This document shows positions 50,014 through 63,578 of a stretch of DNA of 64,000 nt, piece by piece. Both the position numbers and the translations under genes were made by a program. The notes below the pieces were generated by a model that saw only the letters and a list, made by a program, of their open reading frames with translations, was not told the DNA's origin and did not search any database. The DNA is from Sclerurus mexicanus (Eukaryota; Chordata; Aves; Passeriformes; Furnariidae): contig VWZF01000299.1 in assembly GCA_013396755.1 (NCBI GenBank), positions 359,352-423,351 of the forward strand, read 5' to 3'. Position 1 is the stretch's first letter, and every line of letters begins with the position of its first letter.

Positions 50014-51344
50014 TTAGAAGTTCAATGAACACCTTCCTGCATTAAAGTAAATACCACAATACATCTTCTAACAAATGATTTGCAATATCCCTCAGCTACT
50101 CATAATTTATTCAGCTTGTGCTGGTATTTTTAATTGAATCCTAACTGCATATATTAGCTTTGAAGAAAGCTATTGTCCCAGACTTGTGTAAGCCTGATGC
50201 AAGTTGCTCTTTCCTTTCCTTCCAATGGGAACAATTCTTCGTGGGTGACTGAAGCCAAGGACAACCTTCCTTGAGCTCTCTCTGTGAAACCACACAGTTT
50301 TATTTGTAAAAAAATAGTAAAGCACTCTTTTGTACACTTGGTCTTTGCACTGAACTGAGTGTCATCACTCCCCTGAAAGATGGGGGTAGTGTAAGGGTAA
50401 AAACAACTAGTCTACACTTGAAATGTTGCCTTCAATTTTTCAATGCACAGGAGAAAAAAAGTAAAGAGCCATAGGCAGCTACTTAAATGCCTTTATTTTA
50501 AGAACTTGCAGAAAAAGCCTGAGGGAAGAGTCTAGCCTGGCTATACTGACAGCAGAGTACCTTCTGACTTCATCAAAGCTTTGGTTTCACTCTCAGACTT
50601 ATAAAGTAACTTGAGAATTTGGCCCAGACTATAAAAGGGTTAAGTGGCAAGAATAGGAATTGAACCATACCTCTAAAATAATTCACCATGATAATAGATA
50701 TATGGGTGGTAAGAACACTATGAGAACAGACATTACTAAAAAATATGAGGTAATATTGGAAAAGAGCACCATGAAGCACCTTCATCTCTTTAAGAACTTA
50801 GAAAGAAAAGGAAGTATAAAATATTAACATCAGTCTGTTTTCTGTGCCGTCCCAGGTGTTGATTTTAGCCACTCCTCTGTCCTGAGGTGTGAGGCTGACA
50901 GAAGTCCAACATGCAGCAATTCTGCTTTCTTACTGTCCCTGTCCAGGAACACAGCGGGATGCATGAGCAAAGCTACAAACAGCTTTGTGTGCTGTCTTTT
51001 CTTAGCTCACCCGCTTCCTGTTACTCGAGGGAAGCTCAGTGTGGCTATTTAAAATGTCAGCCTGCTGCCACAGCTGATTACACATCTTCTCCAGAACAGA
51101 GTGTCATCAAAGAAAAAAAAATTCTATGTGTTGTACAGAGTGGAGAGCTCTATGTGAAAGCTAAATTGAAGCCTGCCAAGCCCCTTTCCAGCAAGCCTGG
51201 AAGAGCAGTACTGAGAATAAGAATCTGGATGCTACCACAGACGTAGCATGGCAAAAAGGATGACAATAAGTCTCAAGGGTAAGACAGTGTTGCTGTGTTT
51301 CATCCATATAAAATGAGGCAGGCCAACTCCCAGTTTACTCATAA
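50014..51344. other. unique DNA, no gene seen
   Basis: A 111-codon plus-strand frame at 50911-51246 has no recognised family and no coding-like bias. Nothing else is recognised. Confidence 0.45.
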
Positions 51345-51900
51345 GACTTGATTGAGGGGGACAGAAGTACAATATATTACTTCTGTGTTTGGCACCAGTG
51401 TAATTGTAGCTGGAACACTGTGCCTATTTCAAGCATCCAAATTTCAAGGATGCTGAGGAATTGGACAAGGTTCATAACAATGTCTAGGGAATGATTAAAG
51501 AATTAGAAGACTAGTGAAAGACTCCAGAAGGTTAATCTACTTAGCTCACCAAAGAGAAGGTTAAGGGGTTGGGACTTAATCATAGTCTCACATCTAATAC
51601 GATAAGCGGAAGTTTAACAGTAAAAGAGTATCTTCTGCCTAATTATTAAAGGTCCTGTGGCTGAAAACTGAATATAAATACATTCAGAAAAGACAGAAGG
51701 CAGATTTGTTGACTAATGCATTTAATTTTAACCTGGGTGGGTCATTAACTACTGAAAAAAGTGAAGAAAAAAAAAAGCTCTACATTTTGCCAGTAATGTC
51801 AAATCAGGATTGATGGTTTTCTGAAAGACTACACTGCAGTTCAAGCAGAGCTATTGGATACAGGTTGTTCTTTTTACTGAAAGATATAAATAACACAGAA
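51345..51900 (+). mobile_element. ancient CR1/L3-type LINE relic, ORF2 C-terminal part and 3' region
   Basis: Successive plus-strand blocks are ttacttctgtgtttggcacc, agctggaacactgtgcctat, ggatgctgaggaattggaca / aggttc, atgattaaagaattagaaga, tagctcaccaaagagaaggt / taaggggtt, tcaaatcaggattgatggtt and ttctgaaagac. They match in order the old amniote CR1/L3 ORF2 C-terminus ('LEYC.QF...', 'EKLDKVQ', 'MIKGLE', 'LTKRRLRG', 'FKSRLDVFLKD'). Indels break the frame. It is the most complete of the old plus-strand relics near its 3' end. Confidence 0.7.
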
Positions 51901-54900
51901 TGAACTTACAGAAACAAAGTCAACAACATATTGTAGTGAGAAGAATTATCAGGATTTCTCAATATAACAAGTCCTTTAGTTCAAAATTAGTTCTGCCTAA
52001 ACCTGAATTTAAAAAGATGCCTACAGAAGTCTGAATCACTAAAAGGACATAACTGGCAGCAACTTGTTACTATAGAATCAAACATATTTAGCCAACTTGA
52101 AAAAACATACACAATATCCACTTCATTTAGGGCTATATTCTGAGAGACTGTTTTGCCACAATGTTCCCCAAATCATTCCTAGTTATTGATTTGCAATGTC
52201 CAAGTGGATGAATGTGACTCTAATAAGGATGAATGCTTAAAAGTGAAATGATTGTCCATAGCTGACACATAAGCTTCTGAACATGTCTGATATTACTTGG
52301 AAAACACAGTGTAAAAATTGAACAGGTATTGCTGCCCCAAACTAAAATTCCTTTGTCTATGAGCCTTCACCTTCACCAGTAGCCTGCAGACCTAAATTTC
52401 ACAAAAAAAGAGTGTATTCTTTGCATCATATTAGATAGCACAAGGTAGACTCCTTTTTGGCAGAGCAAAGAAAACACTGCAGTGACCTGACAGTCCTTAA
52501 TGTTAACATGGAGATATGCCAAAATGTGCCTATTTCTTATCCAGATTAACTTTTATTATCTGCTTATCAGATCCTGAAAGTATTGATAGCAGAACTGTCC
52601 ATTTCTTGTGTGTATCAAGCTTGGAAAAATGCTTGTTGATCAAGAGTCAGACTGACACTGCTTCCTTAACACACAAAAAGTGAATTTTATTAGTTACAGC
52701 CTAGCACTTTCTTCATTCACTGTGTGATTAAGTTTCACAATTTGTTGCCCTGGGGAAATAATCTAAAAATATGTTAGAAATACATAACTTCTTATTTTAG
52801 CATGCATATGTTCTTGAATGCTTACAGTATGTTTCAATATTCTCTTACAGTTAAAGGTGAGAGCAAGATTCTTTTGTCCTGTTTGCTGTGGTAACAGGAT
52901 TACCAAACAGAAAGGTCCCAAGAGTAGCAGGACAGTAGTATTCCAAGCCAACACTGCCTAAGGCTGATGCCTTATTTGAGCTTCTGAAGTCTTTCCAAAA
53001 GGAAAGGGAATGAACATGCTGCTACAGGGCTCAAAAGAGGTTCATGGTGCAGGTCTGTGCCCCAGGTAAATTTACAGGGATGGATATAACTGCATGCAAT
53101 GTAAACAAGCTCAGCACTAGCTCAGGTAATGCATGTTGCCCAAAGCATTTAGATAGATCGAAACCAGCTGCAGATCTAAAACATGTCCTTTTTTCTTTTC
53201 AACATATTGTGTTTCTTTTATTTTTTCTTTTTGCTGTTAATTAATTTGAAAATTTTAAATAAGTTTAGTACTAAATCACTTTGTTTTCTCACAATCTACT
53301 AGGATAGTATTATTATAAAAAAGACAGTAAAGTGGCCGATAATTTATGAGCAATCTGCATCACTCCAGGTTAGTCAAAAAATATACAGGTTACTACAGAG
53401 CTTAGGAAATGAAACATTGATTCTAGGCAGTAGCACTAAGAGCTTTAGAGGTTTAGTGTTTTACAGCTGTAGAGGTGTATGTTTGTATATTTCTAAACTG
53501 CTTAAATCAGTGGGATGCAATATTATAAGCCTTGAGGATCAAGCTTATTTTTAAAAGTTCAGGGGACAATAGCAAAAGCTGAGACAGATTCTCTGTATTA
53601 TCCTGAGCTATATTTTTGGAAGTATAAGGTGAATTCAAAATATTTTTACTTTAGATAGTTAGACTGTCATAGATCTTTTTCTTCCAGATAAGCTTGGGAC
53701 AAATACTTATATTTTCCTGTTTTGCCATATTTTGCTATTTTTTTTTCATCAATTGCTGCCTGCATAACACAGCTTCCCAGCACCATTGGCAAAGATGAAA
53801 AAGGCAACTTAACAAAAGTCAGAAACCATTTTCTGACATGTTATTCACAGAGGGATGCATGCAAGGAACTGTGGAAAGGGTGAAGTTGCAAGGTTTGTCT
53901 AAGCAGATTTCACCAAGCTAGTTTTGTGCCATTTCAGTGATCTGAAATGGCTTGCTGTGGGTAGCACTCAAATTGGCATAAGGTGGGTTCTGTGAGCAAC
54001 TTTAGACTTTAAAGGGCAAGAACTGAAGCTCTGCAGTGACAAACCAGACAGTTTGGATCAAGTCATACCCCAAGTCCTACCTTGACAGAAACTCTGTCGA
54101 GAGGAGTTTTTGTCTGCTGTTTAAGGGAGCTGAGTCACAGTGGAGTCCTCCTGAAGAGTTCAAGGAACACCAGAGCCAAGGCAAGGGAATAGACTTAGCT
54201 CAGAAATACTACGTGGCAGAGCCATAATATAAGAATATAGATGGATAGACAGATAAAGATAAATAAACATTTCATTATGAGATTTTTTTTTTAGGTTTCT
54301 TTTCAGCCCTACTTAAAAATAGAAACCAGAAAAGCCTGTTAAGGAACAGCATCAGTAATGTACACAGAGACATCTTTCTGGAGGAGTTAAATTGTGAGGT
54401 CACTATGAATTTAGGTGTAGGGATGAAAATATGTGATTGGATGACACTGCATACAGTGATTAAGCTACACAGAAAACAGACATGCACATCCAAGTCGCAT
54501 AAAAATCAACATGAACATAGGTCTTACATTCTTTCTCCACCAAGTTACACAGACAGGCAAATTTAACATCAAGTTGTTGACTTTTAATAGTTTGTAGTGG
54601 AGACAAACTACAACTAGTACACTCAAACTAATGATTTGAAAAATATGATTGCTAGATAATAGCCAATAAAAAGCCCATGTTCAAATTCTTGTGCCAAGAG
54701 GGGCAGGCTCCATATATGTATGCCAGCATGACATATTACAAACTTGTTAAAGCCAATGTCTCTTGAATAGTATGCTCACAGGAAAGCTCCTTACAGAGAG
54801 TAAATTAGCAACTACCTAGCAAAAACCGAATCTGAAAAGACACTGTGAAGAAGCCTGAATATTGATACACTGTGTGTAAATCTAACAATGGGTGAAACTG

Positions 54901-57900
54901 TCAAAGGTTCAAATTTCAATAATAACTGTGTTAGCTGGGTTAATTGGAGGTCTTACTCATAACCTTTTCTGAATATGTCCTCTTTTTGCAAAGATCTGTT
55001 ATTTCCTTGCTTGTTAATAGAACAACAGGTAGAAATTTCCCAAGTGACAGCCTGCTCTGCAGGCTGGCTTATAAACACAGAGGAGCACATTATAGCCATC
55101 CTCTGTTAAAACTATTTTTCTATGAATACAATTTGCAATATTCCTAGACAATTTGAAATAAACTCAAATACGGTTTTTTCCTAGTAGAAAAGGAGAAAAA
55201 AGCTCATCAATTTGTTGATTTTTTTCTTTGAAGAAATTCTTGAATACTACAAAAATCTGTTTCAATATTTCTAAAACTTCAATAATCTGAAAAACAAACA
55301 CTTGGAGATACTGCACTCTAGAGCTATAACTGAAGGGAATAGAAGGATATAGTAGTAGAATGAAAATACACTCGTAGAGAGTAAAAACCACTTCATTGAG
55401 AGATTTTCTCTGTAAGGATTCCATTCAGCCCTATGAAAGAATACAAAGTAGATTGTAAAGGGAGACCACACTAATTCATATAAAGGCTGGACAGTTACAG
55501 TATTCTTTTTAAAAAATTAAACTGAGTATGTATATGCACAAATATGAGCTTTCAATATATTGGTGTTTGTTTTCCCTAAAATAAGAACCATGACAAGACA
55601 TTTTTCTTTAATTTAAAAGATCTTATGTCTGTCTCAGAAATTTTACTATATTTGGTCTTTAACTCACAGTAGAAGCTTCTTTAATTCCTCATGACATGAT
55701 TTAATGGAGGTATAAGGGGATCTCTGCTTCAGAAGAGGAGAGGGAACACAACACAGGAACATTCTGCAAACTCAAAGCAGTGTCACAATGCTAGTGAAGC
55801 AGAGTTATCAAGTTTCTTAGTTGAAAGTCAGTTTTGGACCCAGATGTCTTATGTTTAAGGTGAAAATTGTAAAACAAATTAAAATTGAAGCATTTCCATA
55901 AAAATCATAAATTTTATGATTTATCATTAAACAAAAAACTATTAATGTATAGATCTCCAATGGTCAGGAATGATGAAAAACCTGCATAACATTATCTTTC
56001 ATGCATATTCATTTGCTATTTAATCCTTTCATATGTTTTCTTGCTTTCACTTCCTTTCGTAACACTATTAATGCGGCTTGTGTATGTGAATTGAATTGTA
56101 CTTGAGTTCTGAAGGATTCAGATGCTGTATTATTTTATCATATTCTTTTTTCTCCAAACTACTTATTTTTCCTGAGAAAAATAATGCTTCAGGAAGCATT
56201 ATTCAGGAAGAAGGTGTTGCCACTAGCTCTCAGCTGCATGAAGAAAAGATTTCAGAGCAGCACTTGGAGTATCCAATTTAGATAAGTTCTATTTGGAGAA
56301 CTCTGGAGAATGCTAGGATAACGAGGTTATCTGCTGACCAGCTGAATAACAGTGAAGAAAATGTAAGCATTTTTCACAAAGGATGGTTGTATCAGAGAGA
56401 GAGTGCACTAATAAAATGAATAAGAACCTCTTATTCAGAATAATTTACAGAGATATTGTATCAGATAAGAAGGAGCTAGAGTTCAAGAGTATATCTTTTA
56501 TAAAACATGATTAGATTCCTTAATCTTAGGAATGATGAATATTTACTCTTGAGCTTTTGAATGTATCTGAAGATGTACATATATTTATTCCAATAATTTA
56601 AGATTTGACAAAATACTGATAGAGCTTGTAAGCCTTCCCTCGTGGAGGCACAGCTGAACTGGCAAAGCAGCTTTCTGCCAATACAGCTGACAGTCAATAC
56701 GTCAAGTCACATAAAAGAAATCATAGAATCATTTCTTTTCTCCTTGAATCACTGCTGTATCCCAGGGCTCCTGCTGCAATGGGTTATCAACCAGAGGCCT
56801 CCTCTGCAGTTCCTCATGTTTCTGCTGGGTGACCCTATTAAAACCCTGACATACAGATGAGGTCTGACTACAAGGGGAAATGTCTTAAGCAGCTTTGTGA
56901 GCAAAGACACTAGGACAAAGTGGTTTGTGGGGCACCTGAGGCACCGGATTGACTCGCTAAGGAGGTGTGAGCTCCCATGGGATCCTCTTCCAGGGTGCCA
57001 GCACCACTGGGGCTGCACTCTTGAAGGGGAGTCTCCACTGCTCACTAAGTTGTTGGGAATCTACCAGTCTCCCATTTACAAAACAAGGATAAATGAAAAA
57101 AAGTAACTACATAAATTACCAAAACGGTGGAAAACTAGCCTGCTACACTGAAACCAGAAGAAATCAAAGAAACTGTATTCATTGACACACCCACTGTCCT
57201 CCTCGGTGTGAGATGTAGTAGTATTTGCTAATTCCTGCTGGTAACATTATAATTTCTTACTTCTTTATGATGATTATTGGAATGCATTTATATAATTAAA
57301 AAAAAAAACCAAAAAACCAAACCCAACAAATTATATCTAATTTACAGATAAATCTAAGCCAAAGAAATTCTTTAACCAAAAGTTATATTCTTAGCTCTTT
57401 TTCCAAATTGGTCCACTTTACCAGATCATATGATTTTTACTTTTGTTTCCTGAGCTCCTCTTTGAGAAGGAAATACAGGATACATAACTGTCCAACTATG
57501 CTCCAGGGATGGTGCATTCCTTCTAGACCTCTATGACCAGAAAGGATCAGTAGGTTGGTAGTTTTATGGTCTATCTAATAAGAAAACTACAAACTTGCTT
57601 TGCAAGCTGGAAACATTCTCGGAGCCCCCTCATCTGTGTTACCACTTCTGAAGAGCTCAATGCCATGCAAGCAGAGGAGCTTCTTTCTTCTCTAAATACT
57701 ATTTCCTTTTTTCTGTATTTTATAGCATTGGGATTTTCTGGCTCCTTATTACTGATTTTGCTGTAACACTTCACAAAATGTGAATACACATCTGTGGGCA
57801 TAAAGAAGTAATAACACTTCAGTATCTACATTTTAGCAAATGGTACCTTCAATAAGCATGCTTCATTGGATACAGCAAGGGTATGTTTTTGTGAAACTAA

Positions 57901-59475
57901 TCTTCTGGAAAAAAGAAATTGAGCCATTTTAATGAGATTATTCACACCTAATATTTTATATCTGCAATGCAGATATACCTTGCACTTTTTCTAGAGTCAA
58001 TGAAGAGAAAAAGTTGGAAGATATGATTTATGTGACCATTTTTAAACATGTAATTTGGAATTAAATCATGTACATCCTACAAGTGCTTATTACTCCCTAT
58101 GAACCAAAAAGGTGCTAACTAAGAAGCTTGGCTACATCAACATTTACACCATAAACATTTGTTTTGGTATTGTTAATTCCACCTTCTCTACACCAGAAAA
58201 AGTAGGGGGGGAAAAAGAAAGAAAAAAGTAACTCATGCCACAATCTGATTGTCAGAGCTGTACCTCAAAGGGCTGGAGAGTTGTTAAATACCTTGCACTT
58301 TTTTGGCTATGCTGAACAGCTTCATAATTTGAATCTTCCTTCCATCTGCAACCGGATGCTTTTGATTTAATTTCACACAGATACCAATTCATTAACAGAT
58401 CAATGCAATCAAGTAAGCACAATCAGTGCAACTCCAACTACAAATTTGATTTGTTGATTGTACTACTCTCTTGTAATTAGTTTTGTAAAGGAAAAAAGTT
58501 TACATGTTAATTGATTTTTATTCTACTAGTTTGCTAAATTTCCATGAAATGCTAAAAAGAACATTGAGAGCTTCTGCCCTGCAAAAGAAACTCAAGTTGT
58601 AACTCTGCAAGAATAGATATAAGGTAACTGAACCTTTTGCCATTGCCATGCTTCCAAGTTCCAACAGTGACCTGCAGAAGATCAATAAGCTAAAGCACTC
58701 TGAAATGCTAATGAAATTCTCCCACTAAGCAGTGGGAACTCCTACAGAACAGGTGAAATGGGACACAGAAGTATTTGTCTCATGAAGAGGAGAAAAAATC
58801 TATGCAGAAAACCTAGGACAGAAATCCATTCTTGTGTTTCAACTAGTGAATACATTTGAAAAATCAGAGCTTATAGCAAAGCTCTTCCTTCTTCCAGACC
58901 AGAAAATGATACTGGAAAATTATTTGTCCAGGAGTTTCATGCTTTCAATTTCCGCTACTCCAAATTACAGGAGCTGTCTTCCTTCCTGCACAACAACTCA
59001 TGAGGAGGGGAGGTTCTTCAAGGGACAACAAACAGTGTAAGGAGGTCTTTTGTCTACAATTGCCAGATTAAGGTCATCTAGTTTCATGTGTCCTGAAGTA
59101 CAGTAATAAAAAAAAAGTCCCAACAAGCCACCGAACTGTATTCCTTAAAAAAACAGGAAGAAATTTGAGCCTTCCAGAGGAGCAGGAGCTGATATCAAAG
59201 AATACTGAGTAAAAGTAAGATGACATCTTACATCTCCAAGATTGTTCCACCTATGTTTATAGTCCCTCAATCATCAAGATATTCAGGGTGAGAGATGTAA
59301 AAAGTGCACTTGTGGGCAATGGTTGTAGTACCAGCTTTTTGATACACAGTGTATCCATTCTGGGTGTTTTAGTGCACAGCGAAGGTTTGTCAGCTGTACC
59401 CACTGTGCATGAAGAACGTAAAAATGTATTGAGGTTGCCATAGGATGCAAACTGGGCATCCAGCTGGTTACCATT
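51901..59475. other. unique AT-rich DNA, no gene identified
   Basis: About 7.6 kb without a confident transposon or exon. At 56640-57060 a less AT-rich block carries frames on both strands (56642-56860 plus, 56749-57045 minus, 56897-57106 plus) but no recognised protein. An A-rich run lies at about 57296-57330. Sequence at 58300-58520 is AT-rich with homeodomain-like words and could be regulatory. Confidence 0.45.
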
Positions 59476-60548
59476 TGTAATGGGTTGACTTGGCTGGATA
59501 CCAGGCATTCACCAAAGCTGCTCTATTGGTGCCCTCCACAAGTAGACAAGGGAGAGAAGGTATAACAAAAGGTTCATGATCTGAAATAAGAACTGAGAGA
59601 GATCACCCACCAAATACCATCATGGGCAAAACAGACTCCGCTTGGGGATATTTATTGAATTTATTACTAACAAAGTCAAAGCAGGATAATGAGAAGTAAA
59701 ATAAATCTTAAAAACACCTTCCCCCTACTCCTCCCTCCTTTCCAGGCTCTATCTCCTCCCCCAGCGGCACAGGGAGACTGGGAATGGGAGCTGTGGTCAG
59801 TTCATCACACGATCTTCCTGCCACTGCTTAGGAAAAAGAGTCATTCCTCTCCTCTAGCATGGGGTCTCTCTATGAACTTCTCCAATGTGAGTCCATCCCA
59901 TGGGCAACAATTCTCCACAAACTACTCCTATGTGGGTCAGTTTTCCACAGTCCTTCAAGCACAGCCTGCTCTGGTGTGGGACCCCCACAGGGACACAAGT
60001 CCTACCAGGAAACCTTCCCTATGGTGGCCTCCTCTCTCCATGGATCAGCAGGTCCCTGCCAGGACCCTGCTCCAGCATGGGCTTCCCATGGATTCATAGC
60101 CTTCTTTCCAGGCTCCATCATGGGTCTTCTCCACGGGCTGCAGATGGATCTCTGCACTCCAGTCTACGTCCATGAGCTGCAGGGGCACAGCTGCTTCACC
60201 ATGGTTTGCACCATTGGCTGCACGGGAACCTCAGTTCCAGTGCCTGGAGCACCTGCTCCCTGTCCTCCACTGACCTTGGTGTCTACGTAGTTTTTCTTCT
60301 CACATGTTCTCACTTTGCTCTTCTCTGGCTGCAATTACTTCTGCACAAAACTTTATTTTTCCTTAAATATGTTATTACAGAGACATTACCACCATTTCTT
60401 ATTGTCCCAGCCTTTGCCAGCGACATATCCATCCTGGAGCCAGCTGGCACTGGGTCTGTCAGACATGGGGGAAGCTTCCAACAGCTTCTCATAGAGCTCA
60501 CCCACTTAGTCTCCTCCCACCAAAAGCTGGGCACACAAACCCAATACA
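59476..60548 (-). mobile_element. complete solo LTR of an avian endogenous retrovirus
   Basis: On the plus strand the element begins tgtaatgggttgacttgg and ends caaacccaataca. The two ends are inverted repeats (TGTAaTGGGTT against TGTAtTGGGTT), with canonical TG...CA. Flanks read ccatt on the left (59471-59475) and ccata on the right (60549-60553), a 5-base target-site duplication with one mismatch. Minus orientation fits a TATA-like box (atatttaag, about 60362-60370) and downstream AATAAA signals (59651-59656 and 59660-59665, minus). The repeated internal words (ctccaacgtgag / ccatggg types) are typical of a common bird LTR that I place provisionally with ERVL-type elements. Length is 1073 bases, with no internal retroviral sequence adjacent. 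Frames of 136-152 codons inside it are chance. Confidence 0.85.
60362..60370 (-). promoter_or_regulatory. TATA-like box of the solo LTR
   Basis: The minus strand reads aacatatttaaggaa here, about 180 bases from the LTR 5' edge. It is inferred as the core promoter from its position. Activity cannot be judged. Confidence 0.4.
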
Positions 60549-62756
60549 CCATATCACTGCCAAAAGCTAGCAGATGTTTTTGCAGAAGTCATCAACCAAA
60601 ATACATATTTTGTCCTCTAAATCAAGGTTCTAATACTGATAGAACCATTCCAATACCTAACTAAGCATTAACTAGGAAAATTAAATCACAAAGTGGCCAA
60701 CAGTAAAGTTTTTGGTAGTGTGCTGGCTCCGTAGCTATAAACAGTAAGATAGAACTGGAGGGAAATTGTAATTTTACTAATTTGCATTTTTGTGAGTAAG
60801 GACATCAAAGGTAATGCAGAGTAGAAAGGTAACTTCACATACTGGAAGGGATATATAGATATGACATCACCCAGAGGTCAACCAACACTTCATAGGCTCA
60901 AATTCTACTCAGTATGTAAGGTATTTATACACATAACTGATGGTTGTCCCTATTAAAGTAGTTCGATCAGTGGGACAGAATATATCAGTATGAAATTGCC
61001 TAAATGAACAGTATTGTACTTCAATGTAATGGGGAACACATTGTGTTGGCATTAGGGAGTTTTACATCAATATAATGTTAGAAGTTTTCAAATAAAATTA
61101 TTTAATATAAAAAGACAATAAATTTCCCCCTCCTGAAAAAAAGTCCTTGTGCTCAACTGAAGTAGTGACAATAGAAAAAACTGTCAGACCTCAGAGATTA
61201 GTTTTGTGCATATTTTCTTTCTTCTAGATTTTCTACCCTCGCACAGAACTGTGTCAGTTTTTTAAAAGGATATAAAATACAACTGCGGTTACTTAATTTC
61301 TGAAGGCAATACAAAAGAAAAGAGAGAACAAGGAAATGAAAGGCTAAATCACTAGCTGGATTAAAGCAGCTGTGGTCCCCATGTTGTCCGGAGCACAGAC
61401 ACAGCTCTTCCATATTTCAGAAAGAGGGAAATTACCTTCTGACCTTGTACATGAAATAGCCTGGGTGTCTGGTCATTACAAAAAGAAGCTTATGATCGTC
61501 TCTTTGATTTGATGTGGAAACTTGGCCACACTTGAATTAAGTTGAACATAGAAATTCAACAAGGGAGTTCCTTTTTACAGGCTCTGTTCTTTTTACATTC
61601 ATTTTAAATCTAATTTATAAAGCAGTGCCCTTAATCTGCTTGTAAACTTGTTTTTAACTGTCAGATTTGAGTAGCTATGGAGGAAGATTATACACATTTC
61701 AAACAACTGCCTAACTGGCTATGTACTCTAGAGACATGATTGCATCCAAAAAGGTATTTCTTCTTCACAGGCAAATATTTTTCAATTTATATAATTTCAT
61801 AAACAATTTTTAAAGATAATTTAAATCTGCAAATACTACTCCTCAGTAGCTACTGAGAGAAGGAAATGCCAAGTAACACTGTCCTTCAGTGCCTCGGCAG
61901 TGCCCTTGTTTTGTATTTTTACAGCAGTAGCTAATATCTTACTTGCTAGTTCCTCCTTTGTGTCAAACACCTGTCTGTCTGTTGTCACTTCTGTGGCAGC
62001 CATTCTGTTATTTAAGCATATCTTTCCCTTGCATCTAATATAGGCACAAGCTTATCTGCAAAGGTGAAACTGTGCCTTCTCACTTTTGCTTGAGCAAAAC
62101 TCCTGTGAACTTCAGTGAGAGGATGAAGTCCCGTTTGCTAAATTTCCAAGTGTAAAAGACTTCAGCAAAGAGAAGAGACATGCACATTTCAGTGGGAACA
62201 TCCTTCCCAGGATCTGCCTTTGGCTACAGGCAGAGACAATTCTTCTCCCAGTCTGTGAAGAGGGCTGGGGACTTTACAGCACCGTTGAAGAGAACCATAT
62301 GAGAGCCTGAGACTTCTTAATATTTCTCATCCAGACAACAAAATGTTGTCAAGTCTTCAAGTCAAAGTCTTCAAAAAAGCTTCAAAAAACACTATCAAAG
62401 TGATGTAATCCCAAATGACGTTAAGAGCCAGTATTTTTCAGGGAAGCAGGATGTTCAGGGCGTTTCAAAATCAGAGAGCTTCATTTGTTGTTTCAACTCC
62501 ATACCTATCACCTTTGGTTGGATTCTCCAGTTTATATATCAGCACCTCTGACCTATTGCTCACTGACTTATCTGAAAGCACCAAATCACTAAGACATATA
62601 TGACTTTTTTCACTGCAGAGTTAGCTTCAGCTAACATTTGTGCTGTTGATAACTCAGGTCCCATTCATGAAAAAAATACCCACCAAAGAAACAGAAACTG
62701 TCATTCAAGAACAGTAATGCTTTCAACTGGAGTTGTCTAGCCCATCAGGGGATGTT
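60549..62756. other. unique AT-rich DNA, no gene seen
   Basis: Nothing recognised. Frames at 61198-61413 (minus) and 62415-62603 (plus) lack support. Confidence 0.5.
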
Positions 62757-62793
62757 AGCTCAGGAAACTGATTTCCTGAGCTGATCAGCTCAG
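62757..62793. other. overlapping 11-bp hairpin and 18-base perfect palindrome
   Basis: Arms agctcaggaaa (62757-62767) and tttcctgagct (62772-62782) are exact inverted repeats around the 4-base loop ctga. Overlapping the right arm, ctgagctgatcagctcag (62776-62793) is a perfect 18-base palindrome. The right arm can therefore pair either leftwards or rightwards. No gene or transposon edge explains it. Confidence 0.85.
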
Positions 62794-63578
62794 CTATTAA
62801 CACATCAACTACTAACACAGCTACTCTGTATTGCTATAGTGTTAATTTACAGGGTGGCTTTCCTCATTCAAGCAACATTAATTTGAGAGGCATTAGCTTG
62901 AGTGTATGCAATTTAAACTAATTCTTTAGTAAGGACAAGTTCTATCAAGTAGCTTTTAGCATAACCTTCTAACCTTTCTGCCAGTAGCTCCTTATCAGGA
63001 ATTCATTTTAAAGAACAGCTTTTCCCCTGCTCCTAATGGAGTGTTGCACAGGGAAAAGCAACCAACCATTTGCCAGGTATTTTAGCATGCTGAACTACCT
63101 GCTCCCACCTAGGACAGAATAGAGTCACAACAGAGCAATTTTTTTCACTTGTTGTTTTATGTGCTTTGACCTCCAGGTTTTGTCATTTTTATTGGAAGGA
63201 CTTATTATCATGAGTGCTTTAACTAACCAGTGGAAATCCTTGGCAGCCAGCCCCCTTGGCCTGACTGAAGCAATCAATCTGCCAGAAAATCACAACAGTA
63301 TCATGTGCTATGAATATTTTATAGTTTACTTACTCTAATTGCCCATTTCATGCCCAAGCATTAAGGTCATGCTAGTCACACCTGTTAGGATATTTTGTCC
63401 TCTATGAGACTAAAAAGTAGGTCAAACTCCAGAATATTCTCATAATTTGGTTAAAGAAAGATGACTAGGACTAAGAAACAGATGAACTGACAAGTATGTC
63501 CAGACCACAGAGCTATCAAAACGCTTTCACAATACCTGACCTCTTTTCATCCTGCACACACATCCATCAGTCAGGCAC
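62794..63578. other. unique AT-rich DNA, no gene seen
   Basis: No recognised repeat or coding region. Confidence 0.5.

Noticed and set aside
59689..60664. Three overlapping plus-strand frames of 136, 143 and 152 codons
   Set aside because: Two lie wholly inside the solo LTR, and the third begins in it and runs just past its right edge. All are antisense to its inferred transcription. They overlap in different frames and show no recognisable domain.
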